Below are positions 12,202-24,307 of a stretch of DNA of 64,000 nucleotides, piece after piece; positions within the stretch are counted from its first letter, which is position 1, and each line of letters starts with the position of its first letter. The notes under the pieces were generated by a model. That model ran no database searches, was not told where the DNA came from, and saw only the letters and a program-made list of their open reading frames with translations. Source of the stretch: Onchocerca volvulus (Eukaryota > Nematoda > Chromadorea > Rhabditida > Onchocercidae); the NCBI GenBank assembly GCA_000499405.2, contig HG738139.1, positions 5,666,616-5,730,615 on the forward strand, written 5' to 3'. Position numbers and translations under genes: made by a program.

Positions 12202-14989
12202 ATGAAATTTCATGTGTTTGCTGCAGCAACAATTATGTCTTTGATGTTTTCAACGTTTTTTTTTTTTTTAGTTTTTTTGGTTTTAATTAGAAAAGAAATG
12301 GAGAGATCAAGGATGATGCTTTCTTTCGAATAAGAAATGAATTTTTGGAAAATTGAACTAATCTTCCCGAATAGTCTTCGATATGTGGTTAACAAAATCC
12401 TTTAGCAGCCAATAACAAACTTTTTTAATCAATATGTTAGATTTATGCTTTACTTGATAAAATTACTCCACGTTATCTGTAACGAATTTAAAATTTTGCT
12501 TCAATAGTTTTTTTGACATGATTGTGTAGTTTTATCATTTCTAAAAAATTAGGACCTTAAGTTTCTTGTCAAAGTGTTAAATTAGAAAAATTGCGAAATT
12601 TTGTCTAAAATTGTTTTGTAATAATATCGACTTCAATTCAGTTGCATTTATTTTAAATATCACTGCAATAATCATGCTGAATAATTTCTTATTTTACGAA
12701 GGAATAAATCGGAAATAGAAAAGCATATGATTTTGATGCTGAATACATTTTCAACAGAAACTGCAAATATACTTTTGTTTTTCCTTCAATTGTTTCCTTT
12801 TTTGTGAATTTAATTTTTCGACTAAATACTTAGTTTTTAATAATAGCTACAGGTTACAATTTATAATCAAATATCATATTAATTAAAATTAATTGAATTT
12901 TGTATATGCAAGTTCTACTTTCTTTACACTTTACAAATGATCTTTCTTCATGATGCCATTTCATTTTTCATGTCGTCGAAAATTTCCATCCGTTTATTTC
13001 TTGACATATTTCTTTACTGCTGTAGAAATTTCCCCAAAAAAGTTCCTTTATGGATTTAGAAAATTTTATAGTATCGTAGAAACAGTTGCCATTATCAGCT
13101 GTAGAAATTATCAATTTATTGAGTTTCTTTTAAGGATTTCCGATTTGTCGCTTCATTTGTCGAGAGGATTTACTGATTTTTCTTTTTTTTTTAAATGACA
13201 GAGAACTTCATTTTTTGACTAAATCATTTGCAATGTTATATCCTTATAATAAATCCAAGAAGTCATTTTTTTGTGTTTCATAAATTGAAATTGTAACATC
13301 TACTTGTTGCATGTCGTAGTTTTCTGTTGTCTAACAATTTTAACGAAAGCCGAAATAGAAAAGAAATTTTCCAGTTTTTTATTTCATTTTTTTTTACTTT
13401 AATTTTTTAGTTGCGTAGAATATACAATGGAGATTAGCATGATGAAAAAATCACAGCTTTATTAATGATCTAGAAGTTGCTTTAATAATAGTTCTGTCCA
13501 CCGCACTTTTTGACAAACCATCTTTTCTAAATTGCATTTTTCATGTAGTTACATTAGGTGATGGCGGACAGAAATTACCCAAATGCTTAAAAAACTATGC
13601 TCATCCTAATGAAGTTTTTGAAACGTTCTCAACTATTTTTGTAGCAATTAACGCTGATATTTTGACCTTCATAGGTTTTGCTATTTAATATCTTTCGCTG
13701 TCGCATGTCACTACTATTTTAGAAATAGATTAGTTGGGATGATTTGCAATACTTCATTCAAATTTGTGATAGCTCCACTAACTTCCATGGTTATTTGGTT
13801 TTAAAAGCTGGCTTAACGTGTCTAATAAAAAAAAAAATAAAAAAAATAAAAAAAAAAAGTCAAACAACGGCTCAGCTAGAATTATATATTTTTCTTTCTT
13901 TCTTTCAACAAAATAAATAAATCATCATGCTTCTCTATTATTTCTCCAACTGTTATTGCTTCAATATGATTTGAAAATTATCAATTTTGCAGATTCTTAG
14001 AATTTTAATTTTTTCCACTGTATCATCCTATGCTGACAAAATACAGTAAGAAATTGAATAGTCATGAGAAGACTGTAAGATCAATGTTAGCACAAATTTT
14101 TTTTCTCCGGATCCGTTATTGCGGGGATCGTTTTCATCATGATTCAATGCAACGCGTTTTCCGATGCCAACGTAACGTCTGATTCGGCTGTACATTTCTC
14201 CAACAATTTTCAATTTTTTATTTTTCTATTAACAATATCGATTCATTGCAATGTAAGCAAGCTTCATTTAAAGAATGTGATAGGTTTCTTTTATCATGTC
14301 TGTAAAGACGAATATGAATTTAGACAATAATAATTAAAGTCAAATTATTTAATCTAATGTAAACATACCGATTAAGCTCATTAAGCTCAATCTTTTGGTT
14401 TCTTTAAAGAGACACTATAAGTACCGAAGTCTTTTATTTTCTGCTCTTGCGACATCAAACATCAATTTGAGTAAATAAACCCTAATTTGGTGGTCTGAAT
14501 TAAAAATGCAAATTCCATAAACATTTCTTTGAATCTCTGCCAAATCTTATTGAATTTTTCTAGAATCCAAGACTGTGTCATCTCGAAGATTGGACAGAAA
14601 TACCAGCAAAGTTAAAAATATAATACAAGAAGAGAAGGAAGAAGAATATTAATGATGAGTTAGCTGAACGAGTACTAATAATAATATGATAATGCATTCA
14701 AATTGAAATCAGTGGTGAGAATTTGCGTGCATGGAAATAAATCTTATATTGTTTGTATTTAAAGCTATTTTAATTCAGATTTTTTAATAATGCTGCTGGC
14801 AAAAGAATGGAAATTATTGTTCATCACTTCTAATGTCCATTTCAATGAATTGCTGACAAAAATGAGAAATACTTGAAATTTGAATACTCAAAATATCCAA
14901 AACTCCGAAAGCAGGACGAAAATATGTTGGCTGTTCAAGTATGTTTTACAAAAACTGCGGGGAGCAACACTCAATATTGAGTCCTACGA
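12202..14989. other. Intergenic, no gene seen
   Basis: This is the receptor 3' flank down to the tRNA. It is T-rich with many homopolymer runs, including an A-rich run with single T interruptions at about 13828-13858. Short frames at 12950-13198, 14028-14213 and 14139-14330 are Phe/Ser/Ile-rich chance frames without splice context. Confidence 0.6.
14951..14955 (-). terminator. Polymerase III T-run downstream of the tRNA
   Basis: This is the first run of five T on the minus strand after the tRNA. The perfect palindrome ACTCAATATTGAGT (14969-14982) lies between it and the tRNA end. Confidence 0.45.
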
Positions 14990-15061
14990 TGCCTCATGCT
15001 GGAATCGAACCAGCGACCTTCTGTTTACTAGACAGACGCTCTGCCCCTGAGCCAATGAGGC
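14990..15061 (-). tRNA. tRNA-Thr (anticodon AGT)
   Basis: Read on the minus strand, 72 bases fold into a standard cloverleaf. The acceptor stem is GCCTCAT with ATGAGGC and discriminator A; the D stem is GCTC with GAGC; the anticodon stem is TCTGT with ACAGA around loop CTAGTAA. The T arm is GCTGG-TTCGATT-CCAGC, containing the internal B-box. The anticodon AGT decodes threonine ACU and, after inosine modification, ACC and ACA. No intron is present and CCA is not encoded, as normal for eukaryotes. A run of five T at 14951-14955, about 35 bases past the 3' end on this strand, can serve as the polymerase III terminator. All stems pair, so it looks functional. Confidence 0.95.
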
Positions 15062-16934
15062 GTTACTTGCTAGCTTTAAAAGCTCAATCTATAACGTTGC
15101 TCATGTAAATATTTAGAATCATTGATGGTGTAACGATAACATGAGAGATTGGGATTTATGGAGTGCGAGAGATCAGAAAATCTGAACCATGCAACCCGCT
15201 CCTTAACATCCCAAAGGAAGGACCGAGAAATTTCGGGACAAAAGAAGGCCGAGCCGTATTATATGATATCAGCTATTTTCAGCATTCAGATCACTATGGG
15301 AATTTTTGGGGAAAACTGGCGCCTTTATGTGATGAAGTGTTTGATGGAGTTATTTGATTTTTCAATGTATGAAGAATTCCAGACTTCACGTGATATTTTT
15401 AGAAAGGATCAACAAATGAATGTTTTGACGTGATAGGACAGTTCTTCGATCATACATCATTAACATCAGTTCATCTTATTTTACATATCCATTAATGCAT
15501 TTTTTTAAAATGTTTATGCCATTATTAATATTATGATGCTTCCACAAAAAAAGAAAAAAAATGTGCAAAAATTAAGTAATTACTCATGGATTCAAACAAT
15601 CGAGAATTGGAGTGGAAATACGATAAAATGACAATATAAATCATATTTGATGGTTGTTAATTTTCAGATGAAAATGATAAATTAAATTTCGCCATTAGTC
15701 TCTCTATTCATTCATATATTACTACTATTCATATCATTCATTTCCTATTTCTTTTACTTTCAGTATTTGTCAATTCTAATTCATTTACTTTTAATGACAT
15801 AAATTTCATTGACTAACCTATCCATCTACAATATTATCGGAAAAATCCGAAAGATGACTTATAAGAAGGAGAGTTAAAAGTCAAGATGCGTTTGAAATAT
15901 CTTCATGGACCAACAAACCGATAAACATGTTTCCCGCCAGAACGATACACATTTCATCGTGCAACAGTCCAATTAACAGATAAACAAAGCGAGATCGACC
16001 TATCATGAGGCGACAGGATTTAAAAGGTCCGGATTTTGGGACTGAGGCAGTTTGGTTTTCTACGACAATTATTTTTCGACCGAGCAACAGTTCGGAGTTT
16101 TCTACACCGGTATAGCGACAGTTTTTCTACAATGATCCAGAAGGACGTAGCGATTGCAGCAAATCGATAATCAAGAATTAAACCACTGTTCTCCATTAGC
16201 AACAAAGAAAGAATAATCCAGTGATCAATTTGCTTGGATATTCTCCCATAATTATTTATTTTGTATAGCAAGATAATTGTTTCAGAAGTAGTGAAAAATT
16301 GAGCTTTACATCGAGACAATCCAGAATTCTCATATAGGGCGCAGTTGCTGTTATCTTCAGCTGATTCCACTAACATTTTCAGAGATCTGATGGACAGTTA
16401 AGCCTACACAATCAAAGAAAGATAACATCAATCGATACATTTATTGAAAATATCTTCGTATTGTTCGGATTTGCTCACTCTTAAACAGAAATATTAAAAC
16501 TTTTAAATTCAAAAAAGTTTTGAGTAAATGAGTTTGCAGGTATGTGCACTGACAAGGATATGTTATGGAATGAAAAATCCGAAAATATAGCTTCAAACAG
16601 ATTAGTGATGAAGGAGGAAGGTATAGCAATTTTCGGTTAACTATAAACTCCTTTTTTGTCCCGATTTTTTAAATGAACTTCCTATTAAATTTTTTATTTT
16701 ACGTTTTTGACTTTAATTTTAGAAATTTAGGAATCGTAGAGTTCCGGCAAATTTTGAAATTTTGAAGCCAAACAGATTTATAAATATGGAAAGAATGTTT
16801 AAATAAATTCTAAAAAAATTTCATCATTTATTGTATTCAACGTTGTTGGAAATTTAGAGATAGCTAAGCACAGGACAGTTAGAACTTTAATACCAAGCAA
16901 CTGGTCCATGTTTTATTTCTGTTTTTTGTTGTGA
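15062..16934. other. tRNA to ORC1 intergenic region with unexplained reading frames
   Basis: Two patches are less AT-rich than their surroundings. At 15149-15433 two plus-strand frames overlap, one reading through ...YFQHSDHYGNFWGKLAP.... At 15881-16376 minus-strand frames of 68 and 118 codons overlap. None has a clear start, splice pattern or recognised domain. They could be degraded exons or mobile-element remnants. The rest shows nothing. Confidence 0.4.
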
Positions 16935-19900
16935 ATGTTACAGTTAGCACTTTCAGAAAATGAGAATACTTCAAATAAAAAGATTTTGCCGAAACGAAGA
17001 GCGAAATCGATGGTACGGGGATATTTTGAAGATTCATCCATCTTGAATTCACCACCGAATAAGCGGACTCGGTCATCAAACGTGTTACAGCAAGTTAAGC
17101 TTGTTCCAACTTTTAATTTTGACGAGAACTTAAATAAGGTGAGCAAATTCTGTCCTACTTCTTTCTAGATTTTTCTCCAATTTATTTAAATAACTAAGAA
17201 TTTTGGAAGAATTCGAAAATTGTGGGTTTAAATTTGTCCAAGTTTGATTCCAATCTTTTTAAATTTTAGGGTTCAATGTTTTCAGCATAGTTTATTATTG
17301 TAGTTTGGATTCGAAGATGAAGATGAGAATAGCGAAAGTGATTCTGAAAATGTAAAATCAAGAGTGTTGCATTCTTCACGAATATCACTTCCATTGGTGA
17401 CAGGAACATCAAAAGTTTGTGAAAGAAGGATTTCGTAAGTTACAAATTTGAGTTACTAGAAATTTCAGAATGCTTTAATTCCTTTACGCAAGAAAGGATC
17501 TAACACTCAATGATATCCTATTAAATTTTCCTTCTATTTGCAAATAAGTTGTGGGAAATTTTTTTGTAATTACTTTGAGTTGTATTTAAATCTGCAAGAA
17601 CATAATTAAGGACCCCTTCGGAAGCTTGGAAATCCATGAAATCATCAATTTGGAAACAGAAGACTGGGATGTTTGATAGTACTGGACACAAAAATGGTTT
17701 GTCATTGTCTAAGACATCGGTGTGTAAGCTGCAAAACACCAGGCCGGTTATTAGGGTCGACTTCACTGGTAATAGAGCTAGAAATAATAAATCTAAAAAA
17801 GTTAGTAGGAGCATGGACAAACCTATTAAACGAATTGATGGCATGCATTCGAATGATTTTAAGAAACCACTGATTATGATGAAACGGACGGAAATTCTTG
17901 CTGAAGCCAGATTCATCGATAATGAGGTAATTCATTTGTTAGAATTTGGATTTTGAAACAATATGGATGATGTTAAAATTGTAAAGAACCGTTTGACTGA
18001 AATTTGACTGGAACTGAAATTCATTTGTTTTAGTATGATACCTCAGGACGTGAACCTGAAGACAATGATGGAGATCAAGATTTTGAGTTTTCCGGTACAT
18101 CGGAAAATTTTAATAAAATAGATTCAGATTCTGAAATTGATTCAAACTTTTGTTCTAAGAAGAATCGGAAAATAAAAAGGTGTGTTGCATTCCGAAAATT
18201 TCAGGAAAATGATTTTTCTATAAATTTCACTTGTTTTACAATCCTTGAAGAATAAAAGTCTCTATGCTTCAAATTTTCAGACAAATCCAAAATAACTCAA
18301 AATACGAAAGCAGAGGATTAAGTAGAGGTAATTTTGAATTTTTATATTTATTCTCATTCTGGAAAACATTCATAGTGATGTTTATTATGTTTGGAAATCA
18401 ATATAATTTGAGATTCCCAGCTTATTCCATGCATCAATATATTATTATGCGCATCACGGTAAAATTGCATACGCTACCATCCGTGACATGAATAGAATTC
18501 AGTATAAAGATAATACAACATTATGTTGATTTTGTAGCCATCGAAATTTGATTTTAATCCCATCTGTTAATTAAGTTATTGTTGGGAATGTCTATGAAAT
18601 TGTTTAAAATATTCTTTTCTTTTACTTTAGAAAAAAAATCGAGCAATAAATATACTACATGTAGTGTCATTTCGAATGTTTGCCCGAAGACCACTTTTTC
18701 AACACAGGTATTAAACTCATAATTGATGGAAGGAGTAATTTGTATTGCTGATTCTGAAATATGACAGATTTTTTCAATATTTTTGCTTAATTTATACTTA
18801 GTTTTTATCCTTATTTTCTGAGTTAATAGTTCATCTTTGCAATATATTAAAAGATTTCAAAGTATTTATATTTCTGATTAAACGGATTCAAGATTTTAGA
18901 GGGTCGAAACTCTGAAAGCAGTTTATCGTCGCTTGCATACTTCTGAGATTCCGGAACGATTACCATGTAGGAAGGCAGAATTTGAACGAATATGTGCATT
19001 TATAAAAGAATGTATCAAAAATAATGCGATCTCACAAGCAATATATATAAGTGGTGTACCAGGTACTGGTAAAACTGCAACCGTATTGCAGGTCGGTTTT
19101 TTTTTTTTATTTCGATGATGATAATGGTAACAAGCAATTTGCTCTCTTCGGGTGAATGAAAATATATGTTTAGAGAATTACAATTTAGAACTCAACCTAC
19201 ATCTGGTGATTTTATAAAAAAGTCACTTGCACATTATATTAATAATGTTGATGACTTCCGATTTATTTCTAATCCTCCAATGATAATTTAAAGATTATCT
19301 TTTATATTGATCTTATGTATGAATCATATATAAGCACTTTGCTGTCTTATTATCGGGCGAATGGGAATACATGTTTTAAAATATAAAGTTAGAATATAAT
19401 ATTTTTCAAATTTTAGCACCAAAATTTAATGTTGCACGTTTTTCCAGGCAGTGCGTCACCTGAAAGCTTCTAAAAAATTTCCGACATTCGATTTCGTTAT
19501 GGTTAATGCGATGGAGCTGTCAGATCCGAAACAAATATTTGTTGAAATTTATCAACATTTATTCAGTTTGAAGAAAAAAATCGCACCAAAGTAAGTTATT
19601 CATTTATATTATATTTAAGCTCACTGCAGTATCTGCAGGATTAATTCGCCAGGGTAACCGGCACTGTCAATCGTTTGCATAGCATTTCACTGTTAATTGC
19701 GTGACTTTGTGCTAGATACGATATTTTCAAAGATGACTGTAGCCGACTAGCTAAAGCTAAAGGATTCGCTAACTGGATTATAAGCGAATTTGGATCATCA
19801 TATCTTGGTTTTTTACAATGAACACCAGAAGCTGATCTTTTTGAAATTATTTGTTTCACTTATTTAAAGTTCTCAAAATATGTTAACTTTATTGCAGTTT

Positions 19901-22273
19901 TTTGGTCCCCCTCATTTTCCGATCATTATTGAATTTGTATTCCGTGGTAAGAGAATTATCTGAACAAGTTTTTTTGTTTAATGTTTTCCATAAAGAAATT
20001 TATAATTCTTAAAGCTATTTTAGGACAGCACGAAAGAAATTAAACGATATATTTCAATATCGTGACAAAAAACGATTGCCAATTATTATTTTAGTTGATG
20101 AGGTGAACAGCTATATTTTACATATGTTTTTTTACATATGTTTTGATATTTTTTACATTTGAGCTGATGTATTTTCATAGTGGATATTTGATTCCGATAT
20201 TTTATTTTCCAACTAATATTTGATTCTAAATTGGCAAAGATTATTTCATCAAATTTTTGGAAAATTAAGTAAGAAGGTTACCATAAGATAAAAGATGATT
20301 GAAGAAAGTTAGAGGATGAGGGAGCATTGTTATAGTGTTATAAGATTTTTCAATTTATTGATAGGAGGCAGATGTTATGTCAACTCTCCTTGTTGATTTC
20401 TCACCAACCTATTTCTATAATTCATTTCATATAGTGTGAACCTACGCTGCTTTAAATTGTTGACTTATGGTTTTTTTTTGCATCTTCTTTATATGTGGAA
20501 TTCTTGAAAGAAAATTACATGAATATTGCTATAATAGAATATACGCATCTTTTTTAGCTAGATTTGTTAAACACTAAGAAGCAGGAAATAATTTACGATA
20601 TATTTAATTGGTCAGCGAATGAAGAATCACTTGTGAGTATTATAGCAATTGCGAATACTCTTGATCTTCCAGAAAGGCTTTTTTCGCAACGCATTTCAAG
20701 CCGATTGGTGATTTTTTCTCTCAGGTTTCATATTAGATCATTATTTGTTTGGAGATAATTGAAATATAAAGGTTAAATTAATTTGAGTAACTCATTGCTT
20801 CCTTTTCGAGCTTATCTTATTCTAGGGTGCTAATAGGCTTTGTTTCCAACCGTACGATCATGACGAAATTGCACATATCATTCGAGATCGTCTGCATGGT
20901 TCAACTGCTGTTGAAGCAGAAGCTATTGAATTAGCAAGCCGAAAAGTAAGTTAAATACTTTGTATGTTAATTTTAAGTAAATTAATAGTGTGAGGTAATT
21001 TCTGTTAAGTAACCAAATAGTTTTGTTTAACGATTAATAAGCTAAAAAAGAAAACTGATTAAGCAGATGAAAGTAAATTGCTTTTTTATATTTGTAGTTT
21101 AATTATCTTCATCTTATTACTTATGAAGGTTATTTTAGTCCAAATGTTTGAATGTGTTAGGATCTTTACAAACTTCTATGTTTTCATAAAAATGGTTTAA
21201 AATAGTAGTCTGTGTGGATGAATAGCTGATGTTCATATTTTACTTTCTATACTTCAAGTTTCCTTCAAATTATACTCTTCAGGTGGCAGCTATCTCGGGT
21301 GATTTACGGAAAGCCCTAGATATCCTGCGAAACGCTGCACAACTTGCGATCAGTGCTAACCAGGAGCAGCTTACAATGAAAAATGTAAATATTTTTATGT
21401 GTGACCATTTAATTAGGCTCTTTGCTTAAAAAAAAAAAAAAAAATTAGGTTCTTTGCTACAAAAAGTTTTGAATTAGGCTGTTTGCTGCAAAAAAAAGAA
21501 GAAAAAAAAAGACTTTTCTCTTGTTAATTCTGAAATATTAATATTCAGGTACAGGAGGCTGTTCGTCAAGCATCTACAAGTGTTCGAGTTGAATTGATAC
21601 GAACTTTACCGCGTCACTCTGTTCTACTTCTTCGTGCTGCTCTTGCTGAACAGCTAAGTTCAGGTTTGTTATTAATGTATGAATTACTAAAAGAAAATTC
21701 AACAACAATGTTTGAATTATTTTACGAAATCTATTGATACATTACAGAAATATGAGAATGTATATTGAAGTTGTTTTGGATTAAGACAAATCACAAAATT
21801 GTCAGGTAAGACAAGTGCTAAAGTTAATTAGTTGAATTTAGCAAAACTGATTAATCTGTATGATAATTTCGTATTTTAGGCCTGGATGAATTCCAGTTTC
21901 ACATTCTTTTCAAACAGTATCGTTTGCAGTGCAATGTTGCAAACATTAATCCTGTATCGACTAGTACTGCATATCGAAATGCCATGGAAATGTGCAGGTC
22001 AGTCAACTAATAAAAAAATATTTATTAGTTTATACTTCAGCTTTTGCTATATTGTCTCCATCTTTCTTGTATATAGTTTAAATTTGTTCTAGCTGCATAC
22101 TGATTTTAAGCTTGGATGGAACCCACTTTTATAAAATCTTTTTTTTCTGCTGTAGTGAACGATTATTGATAGCGGCACCTGGAATCGGTAATATGTCTCG
22201 ACGTTTCCGCCTTGGAATGACAACACATGATCTGCAGTTTTCTTTTAAACAGATCGATGAATCAGTCTTTTGA
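16935..22273 (+). CDS. orc-1: Origin recognition complex subunit 1 (AAA+ ATPase)
   Basis: Large ATPase subunit of ORC, which binds replication origins and with CDC6 loads the MCM2-7 helicase in the nucleus. Fifteen exons join in frame: 16935-17138, 17304-17434, 17611-17926, 18034-18179, 18281-18327, 18631-18707, 18900-19091, 19448-19590, 20024-20102, 20558-20707, 20826-20945, 21283-21384, 21549-21663, 21880-21997, 22156-22273. They give 685 residues. Residues 1 to about 307 are low-complexity, alternately basic and acidic, with many Ser. The AAA+ domain follows: Walker A GVPGTGKT at about 359-366, Walker B ILVDE-LDLL at about 441-449, a sensor-1 segment IAIANTLDLP, then SSRLGANRLCFQPY and SGDLRKALDILR (sensor-2 region), as in metazoan ORC1. 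The C-terminal winged-helix part follows. The start is the first in-frame ATG. The third-exon acceptor (CATAATTAAG) is poor but is the only one that keeps frame. No BAH domain is visible. Human ORC1 is 861 residues. Confidence 0.95.
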
Positions 22274-24091
22274 AAGAATTTCTTGGAGCATTTTTGTAAT
22301 CTTTTTCAAGTGGTATCCATAATATATTCAAAAAAAATGTGGAAGTCAAGTTATGCTAGATATGATGTTTGATATGTTTAAAAATTTTTTTATGAACAGA
22401 CATATAAATTTCAATGGTATCTTTCCTGTGTGCAAAATTTATTGAAATATGGAAAATCTTTAGATATTTTAAAAACAATTTAGAGTAGAAATACGAAGTT
22501 TTTTTAATATTAAATCTTTTTTTATTGATCGTGGAATAATCTTCGATGGGAAAAAATGGAAATATTCTTTTTTTGAATAAATTTTAAATGCTCATTTTAA
22601 AAATTAAATCAGACGCTCACTTTTTGCAAATCCGTAGTTATGCATCATGCTATTATATATTATGCTGTTAATAATTTTCTTTTTTTTTTTTTTTTTTTTT
22701 GTTATTGTTGAGTTTCCGGTCATATCAATTATTATTTGGTCCTTATTGCTCTTTCATATTACTTAATATTTATATCATATTATATATCTTTTTTAATTAC
22801 TTATATATATATATATATGTACTGTTTTTATAATGATTGGTCATGTTTCTTACATGAATATAACTCATAGATTGAATTCAACATTAGGGAGATAATTGCT
22901 AGTTATCCAGACAAATACTGATTAGTTAAATAGTTTTTTTTTTTTCTTTTGAAAAATGATTAGCATTTTATTTACATCCATTTTCATTTTTCTATTCTAG
23001 AAGTATTTCAGAGAATGATGTATCGTAATTCCGCATTTTTCGGCAATTGTATCTTTTTGCTTGTCATGTAATTGTTTTTTCATATCAAATTTTCTTTTGG
23101 TTCAGTCTTCAATTTTTTGAAAATTTAGAGATGAAAAGATGTGTGTGCTTTCTATTAAATTTTTCTTAAGTTCATTCCATTTCATTAATCTTTTAAATCT
23201 TGTCAATTTCTTTAGAGCATAGTTTTCAGAAGAGTCTTCTGTCAAGAATTTGGGATTGTAGTTTCCATTGCACTGACTCTGATTAATTCAGTTCATATGA
23301 TTACTAATATATTTTCTAAAAAAAATTATGTGGAAAACCAATTAATTAATGATATATTCTTTTTTTTAGTTATAGAGAGAACCAATTTAAGGGAGATGAA
23401 TTAGCAAAGTAAACTGTTACTTCAATATTGCATATTGTACATGATTTGCCGGAAGTTCAGGATTCGATTTCCATTAAACCAAAAATAAGGTTAAAAAATC
23501 GTTGAATCATTGTCTTATATTTTATTGTTTTTTTATTTTCAAATAATTACTAGACGTTGTAAGATATGGTCGAGTTCTAATTGTTTTTTAGTGGAAATTC
23601 AATTCGAATCAGTCCAATAACCCTTGGTTTTCTTTGAAGAGTCACGATATGAGATTGAATAGAGAGACACTTATTTTTAAATATTCATTTTCAGACAGCC
23701 TTTATTCATGCTTTTTTTACTTAGGTTTTTTTTTTTGTTGTTGTTGCATCTTTCTTCATTTTATTGCATTTGAAAAAATTTAATGTTTTAAAATTTATTA
23801 TTCAATTTGTACTGTTTGGGCATCTGCTAATCGCACATGTCTTATTAATCCTATAGTATGAAAGCTATAAAGTGATGCAGTATTAATTTTTACTTTGCTT
23901 GATTTTAAATTAATTTATGTATGCTATATCTCAAAATAACTATGTCTTCAAATTCTTCTAATTTAATCAGTGTTCTTGCATTCCACTTCCTTCCTTCATC
24001 ACAATGTTTTTTTATCAATTTTACGAAGAAACACGTGTGTTGCAATATTGCTCATCTGTAATTTCACTGTAAATTTCACTTCCTGAAGAAA
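22274..24091. other. ORC1 3' flank, no gene seen
   Basis: T-rich non-coding DNA. It includes an AATAAA at about 22576, which could serve as the ORC1 poly(A) signal, a T run at about 22680-22700 and a short TA microsatellite at about 22803-22818. No exon-like segment was found. Confidence 0.6.
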
Positions 24092-24155
24092 AAATTTAGA
24101 TTTTTCCGAACCACAGGTACCTAATTCTACCTGTGATCTGGGAAAATCTAAATTT
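24092..24155. repeat. Imperfect hairpin of pre-miRNA size
   Basis: Arms 24092-24119 and 24128-24155 (28 bases each) pair with about four mismatches around an 8-base loop (CCTAATTC). Paired blocks include AAATTTAGATTTT and CACAGGTA. The mismatches are internal, as in animal miRNA precursors. Neither arm matches a miRNA I recognise. Confidence 0.55.
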
Positions 24156-24307
24156 CATGCGTTATGTCAAGCATTATGTCAGGCTTTATTAAGATTGGAA
24201 AAGAATTTTCTGCTGTAATTCATAAAATAGTGATTGGAAATTATTATTTGTAATAATTACTGGTTCGATTGCCATTAATTTCATTTTCCTGATATACGAA
24301 TATAAAA

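Noticed and set aside
12950..13198. Plus-strand 82-codon frame starting with ATG
   Set aside because: Phe/Ser/Ile-rich composition expected from T-rich DNA, no domain and no splice or trans-splice context that stands out.
19641..19859. Minus-strand 72-codon frame inside an ORC1 intron
   Set aside because: Not supported by splice sites; the plus-strand ORC1 exons on both sides join in frame without it.
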